Shown: positions 7,865 to 16,605, numbered from the stretch's first letter. The stretch: DNA of 64,000 nt from JANSWY01 sp965243755 (GCA_965243755.1 CBDEVW010000004.1:248001-312000); one strand, 5' to 3'. Numbers and translations are program-made. Notes: generated by a model not told the origin, from the letters alone.

Positions 7865-10480
7865 CTACTCATATCTCAGCTTGCTTGCAGGATTTGATCG
7901 GGTCACTTTTGAGGTTTGCCAGTAAATGGAAGCAATTCCCACCAAAAACAAAAACAAGACACTTCCTAAAATTTCCAATAAACCAAGGCCCGTCCCATAC
8001 CTTATCAGAAAGTAAAGGAATAATCGGTCATAGAACACGTAAGAAACAGGAACTGCAATGACTGTGGCTATTAAAATGAGTTTCAAAAAGTCCCTGGTCA
8101 ATAGGAAATAAAGACTTTGTGTACTTGCTCCCATGATCTTTCTGATAGCGATTTCCTTTGTCCTGTTTTCAGTGGTAAAAGAAACCATTCCAAGAAGTCC
8201 AAGGCAGGAGATAGTAATGGCTAATGCGCTAAGTACACTGAAAAACTTGATTTGTACTGAAATGAAGTAGTAAGCGGATTCAATTTCATCATCCAGAAAT
8301 GTGGCCTGAAACAAAATGTTTTGGTCGATGCTGTGCCAGATGGCATCCAGCTCGTTAATGGTTCTTTTGATGTCTGTGGTGTTCACTGTTAGCAATGCGT
8401 ATTGACTGTTCTCCAGTGAATGCCGGAATATCATAGGTTGTATGGTCTCACTTAACGGCTCAAAATTAAAGTCCTTAACTATTCCGGAAATTTTGCATTG
8501 AGTGCCATCCTCAAGGGTAAACCGCATGCTGTCGCTGCTGACCTCAAATACAGACATGGACTTCAAAAACTGTTCGTTGACCACCACAAATTCTTCATTT
8601 TTATTGGAGTTATTTAAAGTGGAACTTTCTCCATAAACTAATTCGATGTTTAGTTTTTCTATCAGTTGATGCGCTGTGAAGACCTGAGCAACCTGTAAAG
8701 TGTCATGATTATTTGGAGTGACCATGATTGATTCAGAGAGGAATACTCCTGGCAGACTTGAGGCTGTGGAGATAGATTTTACATCTGGATGTTTACTTAA
8801 TTCATTGATTGCAATTTCCTTGTCAATGCCTTCAAATGGAACCGTAAGAATGTTGTCTGATTGAAAGCCATGATTGGTGTTAAGTACAAAGCTGTACTGT
8901 CGGGCAACAGCCAATACACCGATAACAAATACCAGCGATAAGAAAAACTGAAAGACAAATAATCCTTTTTTAAATCCAGAGACGCTGTTCCTGCTATTCT
9001 TAATTTCTCCTTTTAAGGTCTGAACCGGGTTTAGACGAGAAAAGTATTTAGCAGGAAAAATTCCAGCCATCAGACCGACAGTAATGGAGAACAGAAGGAA
9101 TGTGATTATCTGAGCGAAGTTTGGATCAGTATCCAGCACTTCAGCAGCAACTACCATACTTAGGAATTCCTGTTTTAATGGATATAATATCAGCAATGAC
9201 CCTCCGAGAGCAAGAATGGAAAGCACGATGGTTTCAACGATAAACTGTGCTTTGATCTGTTTTTTGTCGGCTCCTACAACTTTTCTTATGCCAATTTCCT
9301 TGGCTCGCTTAAGTGCCCGGGCTATGGATAAATTGGTGTAGTTAAAAACCGCAGGTAGCAATACCAGCAGCCCGATCACCATAAAAAAGATCATTGATGG
9401 CTGATCCCAACCTATGCCAAGCGCATTGCTTACATTCCACCGGGGCACGACCTCATCCAGCGCTATTGCCGCCAGTTTAATTTCCTGGTTATCATGGAAT
9501 TCAGACGCAATTGTTTCAATGTGATTCAATGCAATCGCTAAGTCGGTGGCATCATTACCATCTTTCAGCAGGGCATAAACATAGTGATTGCGATAATTAA
9601 GCCAATCGTTGTGGTTGAAGTTGGGTTTTAGTTTGGTAAATGTTGAGTAGGATGCCAAAACCTCAAAATAGAAATGCGTTTGTTTAAGGTCTTCGATCAC
9701 TCCGGTAACGGTAAAGGTTCCCAGATCAGTCTTGATGGTTTTGCCAATGGGGTTTTGCTCATGGAATAACTTATCAGCTATTTTTTCTGTAATGACAATA
9801 TTAAATGGTTGTGCTAAAGCTTTTTTAGGATCTCCTTCCACTAATTTGAAACTAAATACATCAAAAAAGGAGGCCCCAGCAAAGTACCCGTTTACGTTGA
9901 TCATATTTCCATGGTGATCAATCTCGGGTTGGAAGCCAGACTGGATGTTGACGATCTGTTCAACAAAAGGGTAATTTTCTTCCAGTTGATGTCCGGTAGC
10001 GTAAAATGTAGAAGCAAATGTTTTGTTTGATTCCTGATCAGCTATACTGGTGTTGATTTGAAATACCCTGTCTTTATTTTGTTGCCAGTTGTCCGATTGA
10101 TAAATGGCAACACTGATGGACAAGGCAAGAAGACATATGCACATTCCCAGTGAAAGCCCTATAATATTTAGGGATGTGAAAAGTTTGTGCTTAGAAAAAT
10201 TTCTGAAAGCAATTTTGAAGTAGTTTTTGAACATGGTAATTGAGTTTTTGACGTAATAGGGAGAGTATGCAGCCCTGGATTTTCTTCTGCGCAGGGCATA
10301 GGAAAAAAGTAATGAAAGCACTTGTTGCCAGTAATTCATTTTGGCATAAAGCACACTATGTTGTTGTAATTGAAAGTAGAAAAATTCATCAAGATCACCC
10401 TGAATGTCTTCAAGCTCGGCTTTGCCACCGTACCATTTTAGAATTTTCTGCGCTAAATGTGGGGGAGAGGTATTTTTCAT
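7865..10480 (-). CDS. ABC transporter permease of the FtsX/MacB type with PadR-associated prefix domain
   Basis: The protein has 871 residues. Residues 1-80 form the permease prefix domain (PPHLAQKILKWYGGKAELEDIQGDLDEFF region). Then comes the classic arrangement of a first membrane helix (SLNIIGLSLGMCICLLALSI), a large periplasmic MacB_PCD domain, three helices with the FtsX signature RALKRAKEIGIRKVVGADK, a second periplasmic domain, and a final FtsX block with NRTKEIAIRKIMGAS. Such double-unit permeases work with a separate ATPase, which is not in this window. The start overlaps the stop of the PadR gene by 4 bases (ATGA), so the two are co-translated. Confidence 0.93.
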   Translation of the reverse strand: MKNTSPPHLAQKILKWYGGKAELEDIQGDLDEFFYFQLQQHSVLYAKMNYWQQVLSLLFSYALRRRKSRAAYSPYYVKNSITMFKNYFKIAFRNFSKHKLFTSLNIIGLSLGMCICLLALSISVAIYQSDNWQQNKDRVFQINTSIADQESNKTFASTFYATGHQLEENYPFVEQIVNIQSGFQPEIDHHGNMINVNGYFAGASFFDVFSFKLVEGDPKKALAQPFNIVITEKIADKLFHEQNPIGKTIKTDLGTFTVTGVIEDLKQTHFYFEVLASYSTFTKLKPNFNHNDWLNYRNHYVYALLKDGNDATDLAIALNHIETIASEFHDNQEIKLAAIALDEVVPRWNVSNALGIGWDQPSMIFFMVIGLLVLLPAVFNYTNLSIARALKRAKEIGIRKVVGADKKQIKAQFIVETIVLSILALGGSLLILYPLKQEFLSMVVAAEVLDTDPNFAQIITFLLFSITVGLMAGIFPAKYFSRLNPVQTLKGEIKNSRNSVSGFKKGLFVFQFFLSLVFVIGVLAVARQYSFVLNTNHGFQSDNILTVPFEGIDKEIAINELSKHPDVKSISTASSLPGVFLSESIMVTPNNHDTLQVAQVFTAHQLIEKLNIELVYGESSTLNNSNKNEEFVVVNEQFLKSMSVFEVSSDSMRFTLEDGTQCKISGIVKDFNFEPLSETIQPMIFRHSLENSQYALLTVNTTDIKRTINELDAIWHSIDQNILFQATFLDDEIESAYYFISVQIKFFSVLSALAITISCLGLLGMVSFTTENRTKEIAIRKIMGASTQSLYFLLTRDFLKLILIATVIAVPVSYVFYDRLFLYFLIRYGTGLGLLEILGSVLFLFLVGIASIYWQTSKVTRSNPASKLRYE

Positions 10481-10803
10481 CTTGTAGATAGGTTGATTTT
10501 AGCGCCGGCCCACAGTTGATCTCTAAGTGCCTTCATGTTTTGCAGTTCAACAATGGCACTGTCGGTTAGTTCGAAATAGCGTTTTCTTCTGCCACCCCGC
10601 TCATTGGTAGGTTCCCCCAGATAAGAAGAGATATAGCCTTTCTCTTCCAATCTGGTAAGCGTAGAATGAAGAGCGCCAATGCTTAGTTTTCGGTTTGCTC
10701 GCTCTGAAATATCATTAAGAATGGCAACCCCATAGGCGTCACCCGCCAGATTGGCAATAGTGAGCAAAACAAGCTCCTCAAATTCTCCTATATAACCTTT
10801 CAT
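10477..10803 (-). CDS. PadR family transcriptional regulator
   Basis: The protein has 108 residues with the PadR winged-helix pattern: GEFEELVLLTIANLAGDAYGVAIL at the N-terminus, then IGALHSTLTRLEEKGYISS and the wing GGRRKRYFELTDSA. The order PadR regulator directly followed, with a 4-base overlap, by a prefix-domain FtsX permease is a recurring Bacteroidota arrangement, in which the regulator is expected to control its own operon. Two short repeats lie upstream of the gene (TTTCTATTTTTAAGAATAAATGTA at 10834-10857 and again at 10875-10898) and are good candidates for operator half-sites. Confidence 0.92.
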   Translation of the reverse strand: MKGYIGEFEELVLLTIANLAGDAYGVAILNDISERANRKLSIGALHSTLTRLEEKGYISSYLGEPTNERGGRRKRYFELTDSAIVELQNMKALRDQLWAGAKINLSTR

Positions 10804-10833
10804 ATCTGATCAATGATGTACGAATCTTATTAC

Positions 10834-10898
10834 TTTCTATTTTTAAGAATAAATGTACGCAAAGAATTTTAATATGTTTCTATTTTTAAGAATAAATG
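10834..10898 (-). promoter_or_regulatory. Direct repeat upstream of the PadR gene, candidate operator
   Basis: The sequence TTTCTATTTTTAAGAATAAA occurs twice within this stretch, about 41 bases apart (about four helical turns) and just upstream of the PadR start at 10803. Two well-spaced near-identical copies fit an autoregulatory operator for a dimeric PadR repressor. This is inference from position and repetition only. Confidence 0.5.
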
Positions 10899-10927
10899 TA
10901 ATTGTAGCAGTGTGTTGATTGTTGAAA

Positions 10928-11872
10928 TCAGATCAGATTTAATTGTTGATACCTTAGTTCAAGCAGATTGCGATAGGACATTTTCATATTGTCGGACAGG
11001 AAGGATAAGTCAATCAGCTTCAGTGCCTTTGGCTTATTTTTGATCATTCTTTTGAATGCTGCGTTGATTTGTTTGGGAGTGAGACTCAACTGTTCCCCAA
11101 GCGCCTCGAAATGTTCGCGCTTTATTTTTCTTTTTCTACCACCCAGTGTCAGCGCCAGTTCTTCTGTGTCATTAGGAATGACAATAGCGACATTAAGCAG
11201 GTCATAGGCTGGGGCCAGTACCCAGCCCACCGAACTTTCAATCATAGAGAAGTTTTTCAAATGCATGTCGTTATTCCCTGTAAGAAAACAGAAAACCACC
11301 AGCTCGAAAAAGAAGATTTTATCAAGCATTGTATTCTGGGAATATATCTCAATGGCTTTTCCCACTTTTTCAATAGAGCTTTTGTATTTGTCGAATGCTT
11401 CTGTGATTTGAAACATATCAATCATGTGTATTTTATCTCCGGATTCAGTTCTGTCAATTCTTTTGGTGATATATGAGAGTTCACCAGTAGCTAACCTGAC
11501 AAGAGATGATGGGACCACTTGTATGCCGAAGGCTTCTGCAATTCTCATTGTCAAGTGTTCATTTTCTGGCATTTGTGAGAACCTTTCGGATGGGGGCTTA
11601 AAGATGTAGTTGCCTCCGAGTGCATCGATTACTGTGAGACGTGGTTTTAACTTTTCTTTCGCCTTTTTAACAACCGACATGGAAAGTTTAGCCTGTACAC
11701 CTGGAACAGCAATACTTCGTTCCACAACATTTTTTGCCAGTTTATCCATATCCTCCAGGCTATATTCCAGTATTGGAGGACTTGAAATTCCAAAAAACGC
11801 TACAGAACATTTATCATGGAAGTCCTGTCCGTTTTCTGTGGGTTGGTAACAATACAGGCATTTACTACTCAT
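10928..11872 (-). CDS. hipT: HipT-like serine/threonine kinase toxin (HipA C-terminal domain)
   Basis: The protein has 314 residues from ATG 11872; a GTG two codons upstream is also possible. HipA-family kinases phosphorylate tRNA synthetases or similar targets and halt growth. An N-terminal zinc-ribbon-like motif, C5-x2-C8-x10-H19-x2-C22, precedes the Gly-rich loop RSIAVPGVQAKLS (residues 52-64). The catalytic loop is TGNNDMHLKNFS with Asp202 and Asn207, and the metal-binding motif is APAYDLLN with Asp224. The HipA N-subdomain is missing and is instead encoded by the separate upstream gene, which overlaps by 8 bases. Serine is present at position 53 of the loop, but the residue two further on is Ala55, so any regulation by double autophosphorylation may differ. 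Confidence 0.88.
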   Translation of the reverse strand: MSSKCLYCYQPTENGQDFHDKCSVAFFGISSPPILEYSLEDMDKLAKNVVERSIAVPGVQAKLSMSVVKKAKEKLKPRLTVIDALGGNYIFKPPSERFSQMPENEHLTMRIAEAFGIQVVPSSLVRLATGELSYITKRIDRTESGDKIHMIDMFQITEAFDKYKSSIEKVGKAIEIYSQNTMLDKIFFFELVVFCFLTGNNDMHLKNFSMIESSVGWVLAPAYDLLNVAIVIPNDTEELALTLGGRKRKIKREHFEALGEQLSLTPKQINAAFKRMIKNKPKALKLIDLSFLSDNMKMSYRNLLELRYQQLNLI

Positions 11873-12197
11873 CTTCACTCCTCATTGGTTCAACACTTAC
11901 TGCCCCGATGCAATTTCTGCAACAGGCTAATAAAAGCCCCATCCGGTCATTGCGATTGATTTTCCAGTTTTCTGAGGCGATTTCCAAGAGCCACCCTTCT
12001 GGTATCAATCCCTCAAAAAACGGGAAAAGTCTTTTGTCTCTATATTCCTGATTTGAAACTGGCATTGAAAAAGTTATAAACTGATTGGGATATGCAGATA
12101 CGTAATCGGCATGGTATTGGAATAAATACTCCCCATCGTCAGTTTCGGTGAGTATACCTGCTTCAATGGCTTTGTAATATACTTTACCTTGTCTCAT
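11865..12197 (-). CDS. hipS: HipS-like small protein (HipA N-terminal subdomain)
   Basis: The protein has 110 residues and corresponds only to the N-terminal subdomain of HipA: GKVYYKAIEAGILTE, then YLFQYHADYV, FITFSMPVSNQEY and LFPFFEGLIPEGWLLEIASE, ending IGAVSVEP. In the three-gene HipBST systems this piece is a stand-alone protein that acts as the antitoxin. The PEGW tryptophan (Trp69) is retained; a tryptophan of HipS has been reported to reach into the HipT active site (from memory). It overlaps hipB by 14 bases and hipT by 8, so the three proteins are expected to be made together. Confidence 0.85.
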   Translation of the reverse strand: MRQGKVYYKAIEAGILTETDDGEYLFQYHADYVSAYPNQFITFSMPVSNQEYRDKRLFPFFEGLIPEGWLLEIASENWKINRNDRMGLLLACCRNCIGAVSVEPMRSEDE

Positions 12198-12402
12198 CTT
12201 TCAGTGTTTTACTATTGACAGGAGCCAATTCATGACCAAACATGCTCAAAACCAAATTAACTTTGTCCATATTGAGATTGGTCTTGTTTTGTTCTATTTT
12301 TCTGACCACTGTCAGGGCAACACCAGCTCTTTCTGCAAACTCTTCCTGAGTAAGGCCTGCTTCCTTTCTTCTGTCCTTTACAAATTCTGCCAGTTTCTTC
12401 AT
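12184..12402 (-). CDS. hipB: HipB-like helix-turn-helix protein, regulator of the hip module
   Basis: The protein has 72 residues and is a compact Xre/HipB helix-turn-helix protein: VKDRRKEAGLTQEEFAERAG, then ALTVVRKIEQNKTNLNMDKVN. It is the first gene of the module, as in most hip operons, and should bind the AT-rich repeats immediately upstream (12402-12467) to repress its own promoter. The very short C-terminal tail leaves little room for a direct toxin-blocking extension, which fits a system in which HipS does the neutralising. Confidence 0.9.
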   Translation of the reverse strand: MKKLAEFVKDRRKEAGLTQEEFAERAGVALTVVRKIEQNKTNLNMDKVNLVLSMFGHELAPVNSKTLKDETR

Positions 12403-12467
12403 TATATGTATTTAGATATAATTATAGTGAATATAGTTATTTTATATGTATTTAAATATAATTTATA
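12402..12467 (-). promoter_or_regulatory. Tandem AT-rich repeats upstream of hipB, candidate HipB operators
   Basis: Two near-identical copies of a 25-base sequence, with core TTATATGTATTTA followed by G or A and ATATAATT, lie at 12402-12426 and 12442-12467. They are exactly 40 bases apart, close to four helical turns. The TATTTAAATA part of the second copy is palindromic. The first copy abuts the hipB start codon, so bound HipB would cover the start region. Confidence 0.6.
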
Positions 12468-12794
12468 CTTAAAGTAAGTGAAATATATGTTAAAGCATAT
12501 AAAAATGATTTGTAAACTACTGGGTGCCAATATGTTTTTGGTGAATTTCAATGATCATCAACATCATGGGATAACATTTCCAGGAAAAACCGCTTACAGC
12601 TTTATGATTATCACCAATTGAAGACTACTTTTGGCGGCTTATCTTGCTCTTTATTGAGCATGCCAAAAAATGATCAACAGCCTCGGGGTAAATTCAATGC
12701 TGAAAGCAGTGATTTCAGTTTTGTATTACCTAGATTTAACCCAAAATGTCTTAACAATTAACAAAAGAGGTCTAAGGCCTATATTAAAGGAAAC
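12468..12794. other. Intergenic region upstream of nuoI, no gene seen
   Basis: About 330 bases lie between the hip operator repeats and nuoI. No convincing reading frame, RNA or terminator was found. The last bases, AAAGGAAAC before the ATG at 12795, give a modest purine-rich ribosome-binding sequence. The nuoI-N promoter must lie here, because the genes to the left run the other way; no clear TAnnTTTG with a properly spaced TTTG was identified. Confidence 0.6.
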
Positions 12795-13799
12795 ATGCCT
12801 TATTTCAAAGACATATCCATAGCATACAAGACACTCAGGGATGGTCTGAAGCTTACTTTCAGCCACCTGAAAAATGCGACCCAATCCCGTGAGCCGTTAG
12901 GTGTTGAAGAGGAGAATTATTTTGATCAGCAGAATGGATTGTTTACTACCCAGTACCCTTTTGAATCTCTTCCAGTGCCAGACAATGGCAGGTACAGACT
13001 GGACAATGAAATTGAAGATTGTATTGTTTGTGACAAGTGTGCGAAGATATGTCCGGTGAATTGTATTGACATAGAACCGATCAAGGCAACAGAAGAAATC
13101 GGAAAAACATCTGATGGTACCTCCAAGCGGTTGTATGCGGCCAAATTTGACATAGACATGGCCAAATGCTGCTTTTGTGGACTTTGTACAACCGTTTGCC
13201 CTACAGAGTGTCTCACCATGACCAAAGCATATGACTTTAGTGAGTTTGATGTTAAACTTCACAACTATGCTTTTGGCAACATGTCTGATGAGGAGGTGGC
13301 TCTGAGGAAAAAGGAGGAAGAAGAGGCGGCAAGGAAGAAAGAGGAAGAGCGAATGGCACGTGAAAAGGCTAAGCAGGAGTCAGTTGCTAGTCAGCCAAAA
13401 CCTAAAGCGAAGTTTGTGCCTAAGGTTAAACCTAAAGCTGATGATGATAGCAAGGAGGAGGATGATCAGGTGAAACCGAAATTTAAGCCAAAAGTTAAAC
13501 CAAAAACTTCCGCTACCAGTGAATCGGAGAAGGCAGGTGCCAAACCGAAGTTTAAGCCTAAAATAAAGCCAAAGGTCACGGATGAAAAATCAGTTGCTGA
13601 GGAGTCGGAGGAAATCAAAAATGAGGAGGTAGCATCTAAACCAAAACCAAAGTTCAGACCTAAGATAAAACCGAAAGTCCCCAAAGCGGAAGATAAAGAG
13701 CAGGCTGATCAGGAGGCCAAGCCTACAGCTGAAGGTCAGGAAGATAAACCAAAACCCAAGTTCAGGCCGAAACCGGTCATTAAAAAGAAAAAAGACTAA
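12795..13799 (+). CDS. nuoI: NADH-quinone oxidoreductase subunit I with a long Lys/Pro-rich repeat tail
   Basis: NuoI carries iron-sulfur clusters N6a and N6b, which pass electrons to N2 in complex I. Both ferredoxin motifs are complete: Cys76-x2-Cys79-x2-Cys82-x3-Cys86-Pro and Cys125-x2-Cys128-x2-Cys131-x3-Cys135-Pro. The ordinary protein would end near residue 165. Instead it continues for about 170 residues: first a charged coiled segment (RKKEEEEAARKKEEERMAR), then five copies of a motif of the form KPKF(K/R/V)PK(V/I)KPK separated by acidic spacers, ending in KKKKD. The tail is in frame and uses normal codons. The gene begins the nuoIJKLMN run and shares its last base with the nuoJ start. 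Confidence 0.96.
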   Translation: MPYFKDISIAYKTLRDGLKLTFSHLKNATQSREPLGVEEENYFDQQNGLFTTQYPFESLPVPDNGRYRLDNEIEDCIVCDKCAKICPVNCIDIEPIKATEEIGKTSDGTSKRLYAAKFDIDMAKCCFCGLCTTVCPTECLTMTKAYDFSEFDVKLHNYAFGNMSDEEVALRKKEEEEAARKKEEERMAREKAKQESVASQPKPKAKFVPKVKPKADDDSKEEDDQVKPKFKPKVKPKTSATSESEKAGAKPKFKPKIKPKVTDEKSVAEESEEIKNEEVASKPKPKFRPKIKPKVPKAEDKEQADQEAKPTAEGQEDKPKPKFRPKPVIKKKKD

Positions 13800-14314
13800 T
13801 GGATCAACTGGTAGTTATTCTTTTTTATTTTTTTGGTGCACTGGCCATTGCCGGAGCGCTGGGGATATTGATCACAAGAAACCTGATGCATGCTGCATTT
13901 TTACTGATTGCCGTTTTCCTGTCGGTGGCAGCAATATTTGTGTTGGGTGGAGCGGAGTTTGTGGCAGTTTCTCAGATTATGGTTTATGTAGGAGGTATAC
14001 TGATACTACTGATTTTTGGCATCATGCTCACCAACCGGGTTTCAGCAAACAAGATAGATACTGGTTTTAGTAACATAATTCCAGGGATCTTAATTGGGGC
14101 AGCATTTCTGGTTTGGGTGATAGATTTCATTTGGTCCAATTTTCAGGACAACAGTAGCTTACAGGCCAGTACCTCCGGGCAAACAGAGAAACTTGGAGTA
14201 AGCCTGATTGCGGATCACGTATTGGCATTTGAGCTAATAGCAATATTACTATTGATCGCATTAATCGGTGCTGCCTACATTGCTAAAAGTGATAGAAAGG
14301 AGGCTGAAGAATGA
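13799..14314 (+). CDS. nuoJ: NADH-quinone oxidoreductase subunit J
   Basis: The protein has 171 residues with five hydrophobic segments. Family phrases include FYFFGALAIAGALGILITRN, NLMHAAFLLIAVFLSVAAIF, LGGAEFVAVSQIMVYVGGI and LLIFGIMLTNR. NuoJ (ND6 homologue) belongs to the proton-pumping membrane arm. Its ATG overlaps the nuoI stop by one base (TAATG), and its own stop overlaps the nuoK start (ATGA), so translation is coupled through the operon. Confidence 0.96.
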   Translation: MDQLVVILFYFFGALAIAGALGILITRNLMHAAFLLIAVFLSVAAIFVLGGAEFVAVSQIMVYVGGILILLIFGIMLTNRVSANKIDTGFSNIIPGILIGAAFLVWVIDFIWSNFQDNSSLQASTSGQTEKLGVSLIADHVLAFELIAILLLIALIGAAYIAKSDRKEAEE

Positions 14315-14616
14315 TTCCATTATCACATTTTCTGATACTTTCAGCAATACTTTTTGCCATAGGTCTAACAATCGCCATAAGCAGGAAAAATGCCATTATG
14401 GTATTGATCGGGATTGAACTCATATTAAATGCTGCTAATATTAACTTTGTGGCCTTTAGCAACCATTTTCAGCAGGATATCAACGGACAGTTTTTTGCCA
14501 TTTTTGTGATGGTAATTGCAGCATGTGAAGCAGCTGTGGCACTGGCCATTGTATTGAAGATATATCAACATTTCAAAACCTCTGATATCGATCAGGTAGA
14601 CCAACTGAAGCATTAA
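14311..14616 (+). CDS. nuoK: NADH-quinone oxidoreductase subunit K
   Basis: The protein has 101 residues, the usual size, and three membrane helices. The conserved glutamates in MVLIGIELILNAANINFVAF (helix 2) and ACEAAVALAIVLKIYQHF (helix 3) are present; these are the buried carboxylates of the E-channel region. NuoK is the ND4L homologue next to NuoJ in the membrane arm. The start overlaps nuoJ by 4 bases and nuoL begins immediately after its stop. Confidence 0.97.
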   Translation: MIPLSHFLILSAILFAIGLTIAISRKNAIMVLIGIELILNAANINFVAFSNHFQQDINGQFFAIFVMVIAACEAAVALAIVLKIYQHFKTSDIDQVDQLKH

Positions 14617-16605
14617 ATGAAACAGGATATTGTCATATTGCTGATCGCATTTGCCCTGCCATTACTGTCAATGGTGCTAGGCCTGATTTTCAGAAAACTA
14701 CATCGTATAATAGCATTGATGGGAACAGTTTTAGTGCTGGTTTCCTTTTTGTTGTCGATATGGATATTTATCTCAGGGAATTTTCTTCATGAGCCAATCG
14801 AGTATAGGTTTCAATGGATGCTCAATATCTGGCCAGGTTTCCTTTTAAATTCGTTGACCGCTTTGCTATTGGTCATAGTAACCGGAGTATCGCTGCTGGT
14901 TCATGTATTTTCTTTGGAATATATGAAGCATGATCATCAGCTGGCAAAATATTATGCGTTTCTCGGACTCTTCACTTTTTCAATGCTGGGTCTGGTGGTT
15001 GCTAATAATCTGCTGCAACTTTTTGTTTTCTGGGAATTGGTAGGGTTTTCCAGTTACCTGTTGATAGGATTTTGGTTTACAAAAGACCCAGCTGCACAGG
15101 CTGCCAGAAAAGCATTTATTGTCAATAGGATCGGGGACATTGGTTTTCTCATTGCTATACTCATCACTTATGGTGAAATGGGTACTTTATACTTTACTAC
15201 ATTGGAGGCTTATGGTTTTGAGGCTGGCGGATGGATGAAAATTGCCGGATTTGGTTTATTGCTCGGTGCAATTGGAAAGTCAGCTCAGTTTCCTCTTTTG
15301 GTATGGCTTCCTGATGCCATGGAGGGCCCAACACCAGTGTCGGCTTTAATTCACGCGGCAACTATGGTGGCTGCTGGTGTGTTTCTGTTGGCACGTGCAG
15401 TACCTGTTTTGAATTCTTTTGTCCTGGAGGTGGCAGCTTACGTTGGTGCAGTAACCGCATTAATGGCAGCTTGTACAGCTTTGTTTCAGCACGATATTAA
15501 AAAAGTACTGGCCTACTCTACTATTTCGCAATTGGGATATATGCTGATAGGTGTTGGAGTAGGCGCTGCTGACATGGCCATTTTTCATCTGACAACCCAT
15601 GCGTTTTTCAAGGCAGGGTTATTTCTAAGTGCAGGGTCAGTGATTCATGCAATGCACCATGTGAATACCCATGATCAGAATTTTGATGCTCAGGATATGA
15701 GATGGATGGGTGGACTAAGGAAGAAATTGCCTATAACTTTCATCAGTTTTATGGTTTGCGGAATGGCGCTTGCAGGTTTGCCGTTGTTTTCCGGATTCAT
15801 CTCTAAAGATGCGATTATCACTCAATCCCTGGCGTGGGCTACCATAAAGGGAGGAGGATATTTTGCTATACCCGATATAGCCCTGATTACTGCTTTATTG
15901 ACAGCCATTTATATTGGAAGATTGCTTTTGCTGGTCTTTTTTGGCGAAAGTAAGGTGAATTTGGAGCCCCATAAGGAAAAATGGTCAGTGGCTATTCCAT
16001 TGATCCTGCTATCAGTTTTATCCATTGGATTTATTTTTTCAATGAACCCATTTAGTGCTGAGCAGTCAGTACTTGCAGACTTACTGGTAAGCCTTAAGAC
16101 ACGGAATTTGGAATTACTGGAACTTTCGCATCATTTGCATTTTCGCATGGTCATCATATCAAGTGCGATTGCACTGGTTGGGTTGGGATTTGCATATCTT
16201 CGGTTTGGACCAAAATCAGGATATTTCAGGAATTACAATATCGGGTTTTCACATTCCAAAACTTTGATTCAGGTCATTGAGGCCAACTGGTTATTGGATT
16301 TGATCTATCACAGGGTCTTTGTAAGATCATTTGAAATGATTGCTGCTGCATTCGATTACATAGACCGCAAAGTTGTTGATGGGTTTGTCAATCTGGTTGG
16401 CCTGGCAGAGGTCATTGGGGCTCATTTAGCTGGTATGTTTGACCAGCATGTCATAGATGGCTTAGTGAATTTTGTGGCCACTGTAGTGGGTTGGTTCGGA
16501 CAAATAACCAGAAGGTTCCAGTCCGGACAGGTGCAGGAGCAGTTTATTTGGGCATTAATAGGTATTGCTGTCATCATCTTTAGTATTAAATTTTTCGCTG
16601 TATGA
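14617..16605 (+). CDS. nuoL: NADH-quinone oxidoreductase subunit L
   Basis: The protein has 662 residues and is the distal antiporter-like pump of complex I with its long lateral helix at the C-terminus. The proton-antiporter core shows FVFWELVGFSSYLLIGFW, KSAQFPLLVWLPDAMEGP with TPVSALIHAATMV, and HDIKKVLAYSTISQLGYM. The conserved glutamate in FWELVG and the lysines of the discontinuous helices are present. The region after residue 540 (VIEANWLLDLIYHRVFVRSF) corresponds to the lateral helix and anchor. There is no gap to nuoK, and the end overlaps nuoM by 4 bases. Confidence 0.97.
   Translation: MKQDIVILLIAFALPLLSMVLGLIFRKLHRIIALMGTVLVLVSFLLSIWIFISGNFLHEPIEYRFQWMLNIWPGFLLNSLTALLLVIVTGVSLLVHVFSLEYMKHDHQLAKYYAFLGLFTFSMLGLVVANNLLQLFVFWELVGFSSYLLIGFWFTKDPAAQAARKAFIVNRIGDIGFLIAILITYGEMGTLYFTTLEAYGFEAGGWMKIAGFGLLLGAIGKSAQFPLLVWLPDAMEGPTPVSALIHAATMVAAGVFLLARAVPVLNSFVLEVAAYVGAVTALMAACTALFQHDIKKVLAYSTISQLGYMLIGVGVGAADMAIFHLTTHAFFKAGLFLSAGSVIHAMHHVNTHDQNFDAQDMRWMGGLRKKLPITFISFMVCGMALAGLPLFSGFISKDAIITQSLAWATIKGGGYFAIPDIALITALLTAIYIGRLLLLVFFGESKVNLEPHKEKWSVAIPLILLSVLSIGFIFSMNPFSAEQSVLADLLVSLKTRNLELLELSHHLHFRMVIISSAIALVGLGFAYLRFGPKSGYFRNYNIGFSHSKTLIQVIEANWLLDLIYHRVFVRSFEMIAAAFDYIDRKVVDGFVNLVGLAEVIGAHLAGMFDQHVIDGLVNFVATVVGWFGQITRRFQSGQVQEQFIWALIGIAVIIFSIKFFAV

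Noticed and set aside
2483..12794. The block between nuoH and nuoI as a recent mobile element
   Set aside because: No transposase, integrase or resolvase; similarity between the flanks (TTAAGGAAA and TTAAAGGAAA) is too short to be a target repeat.
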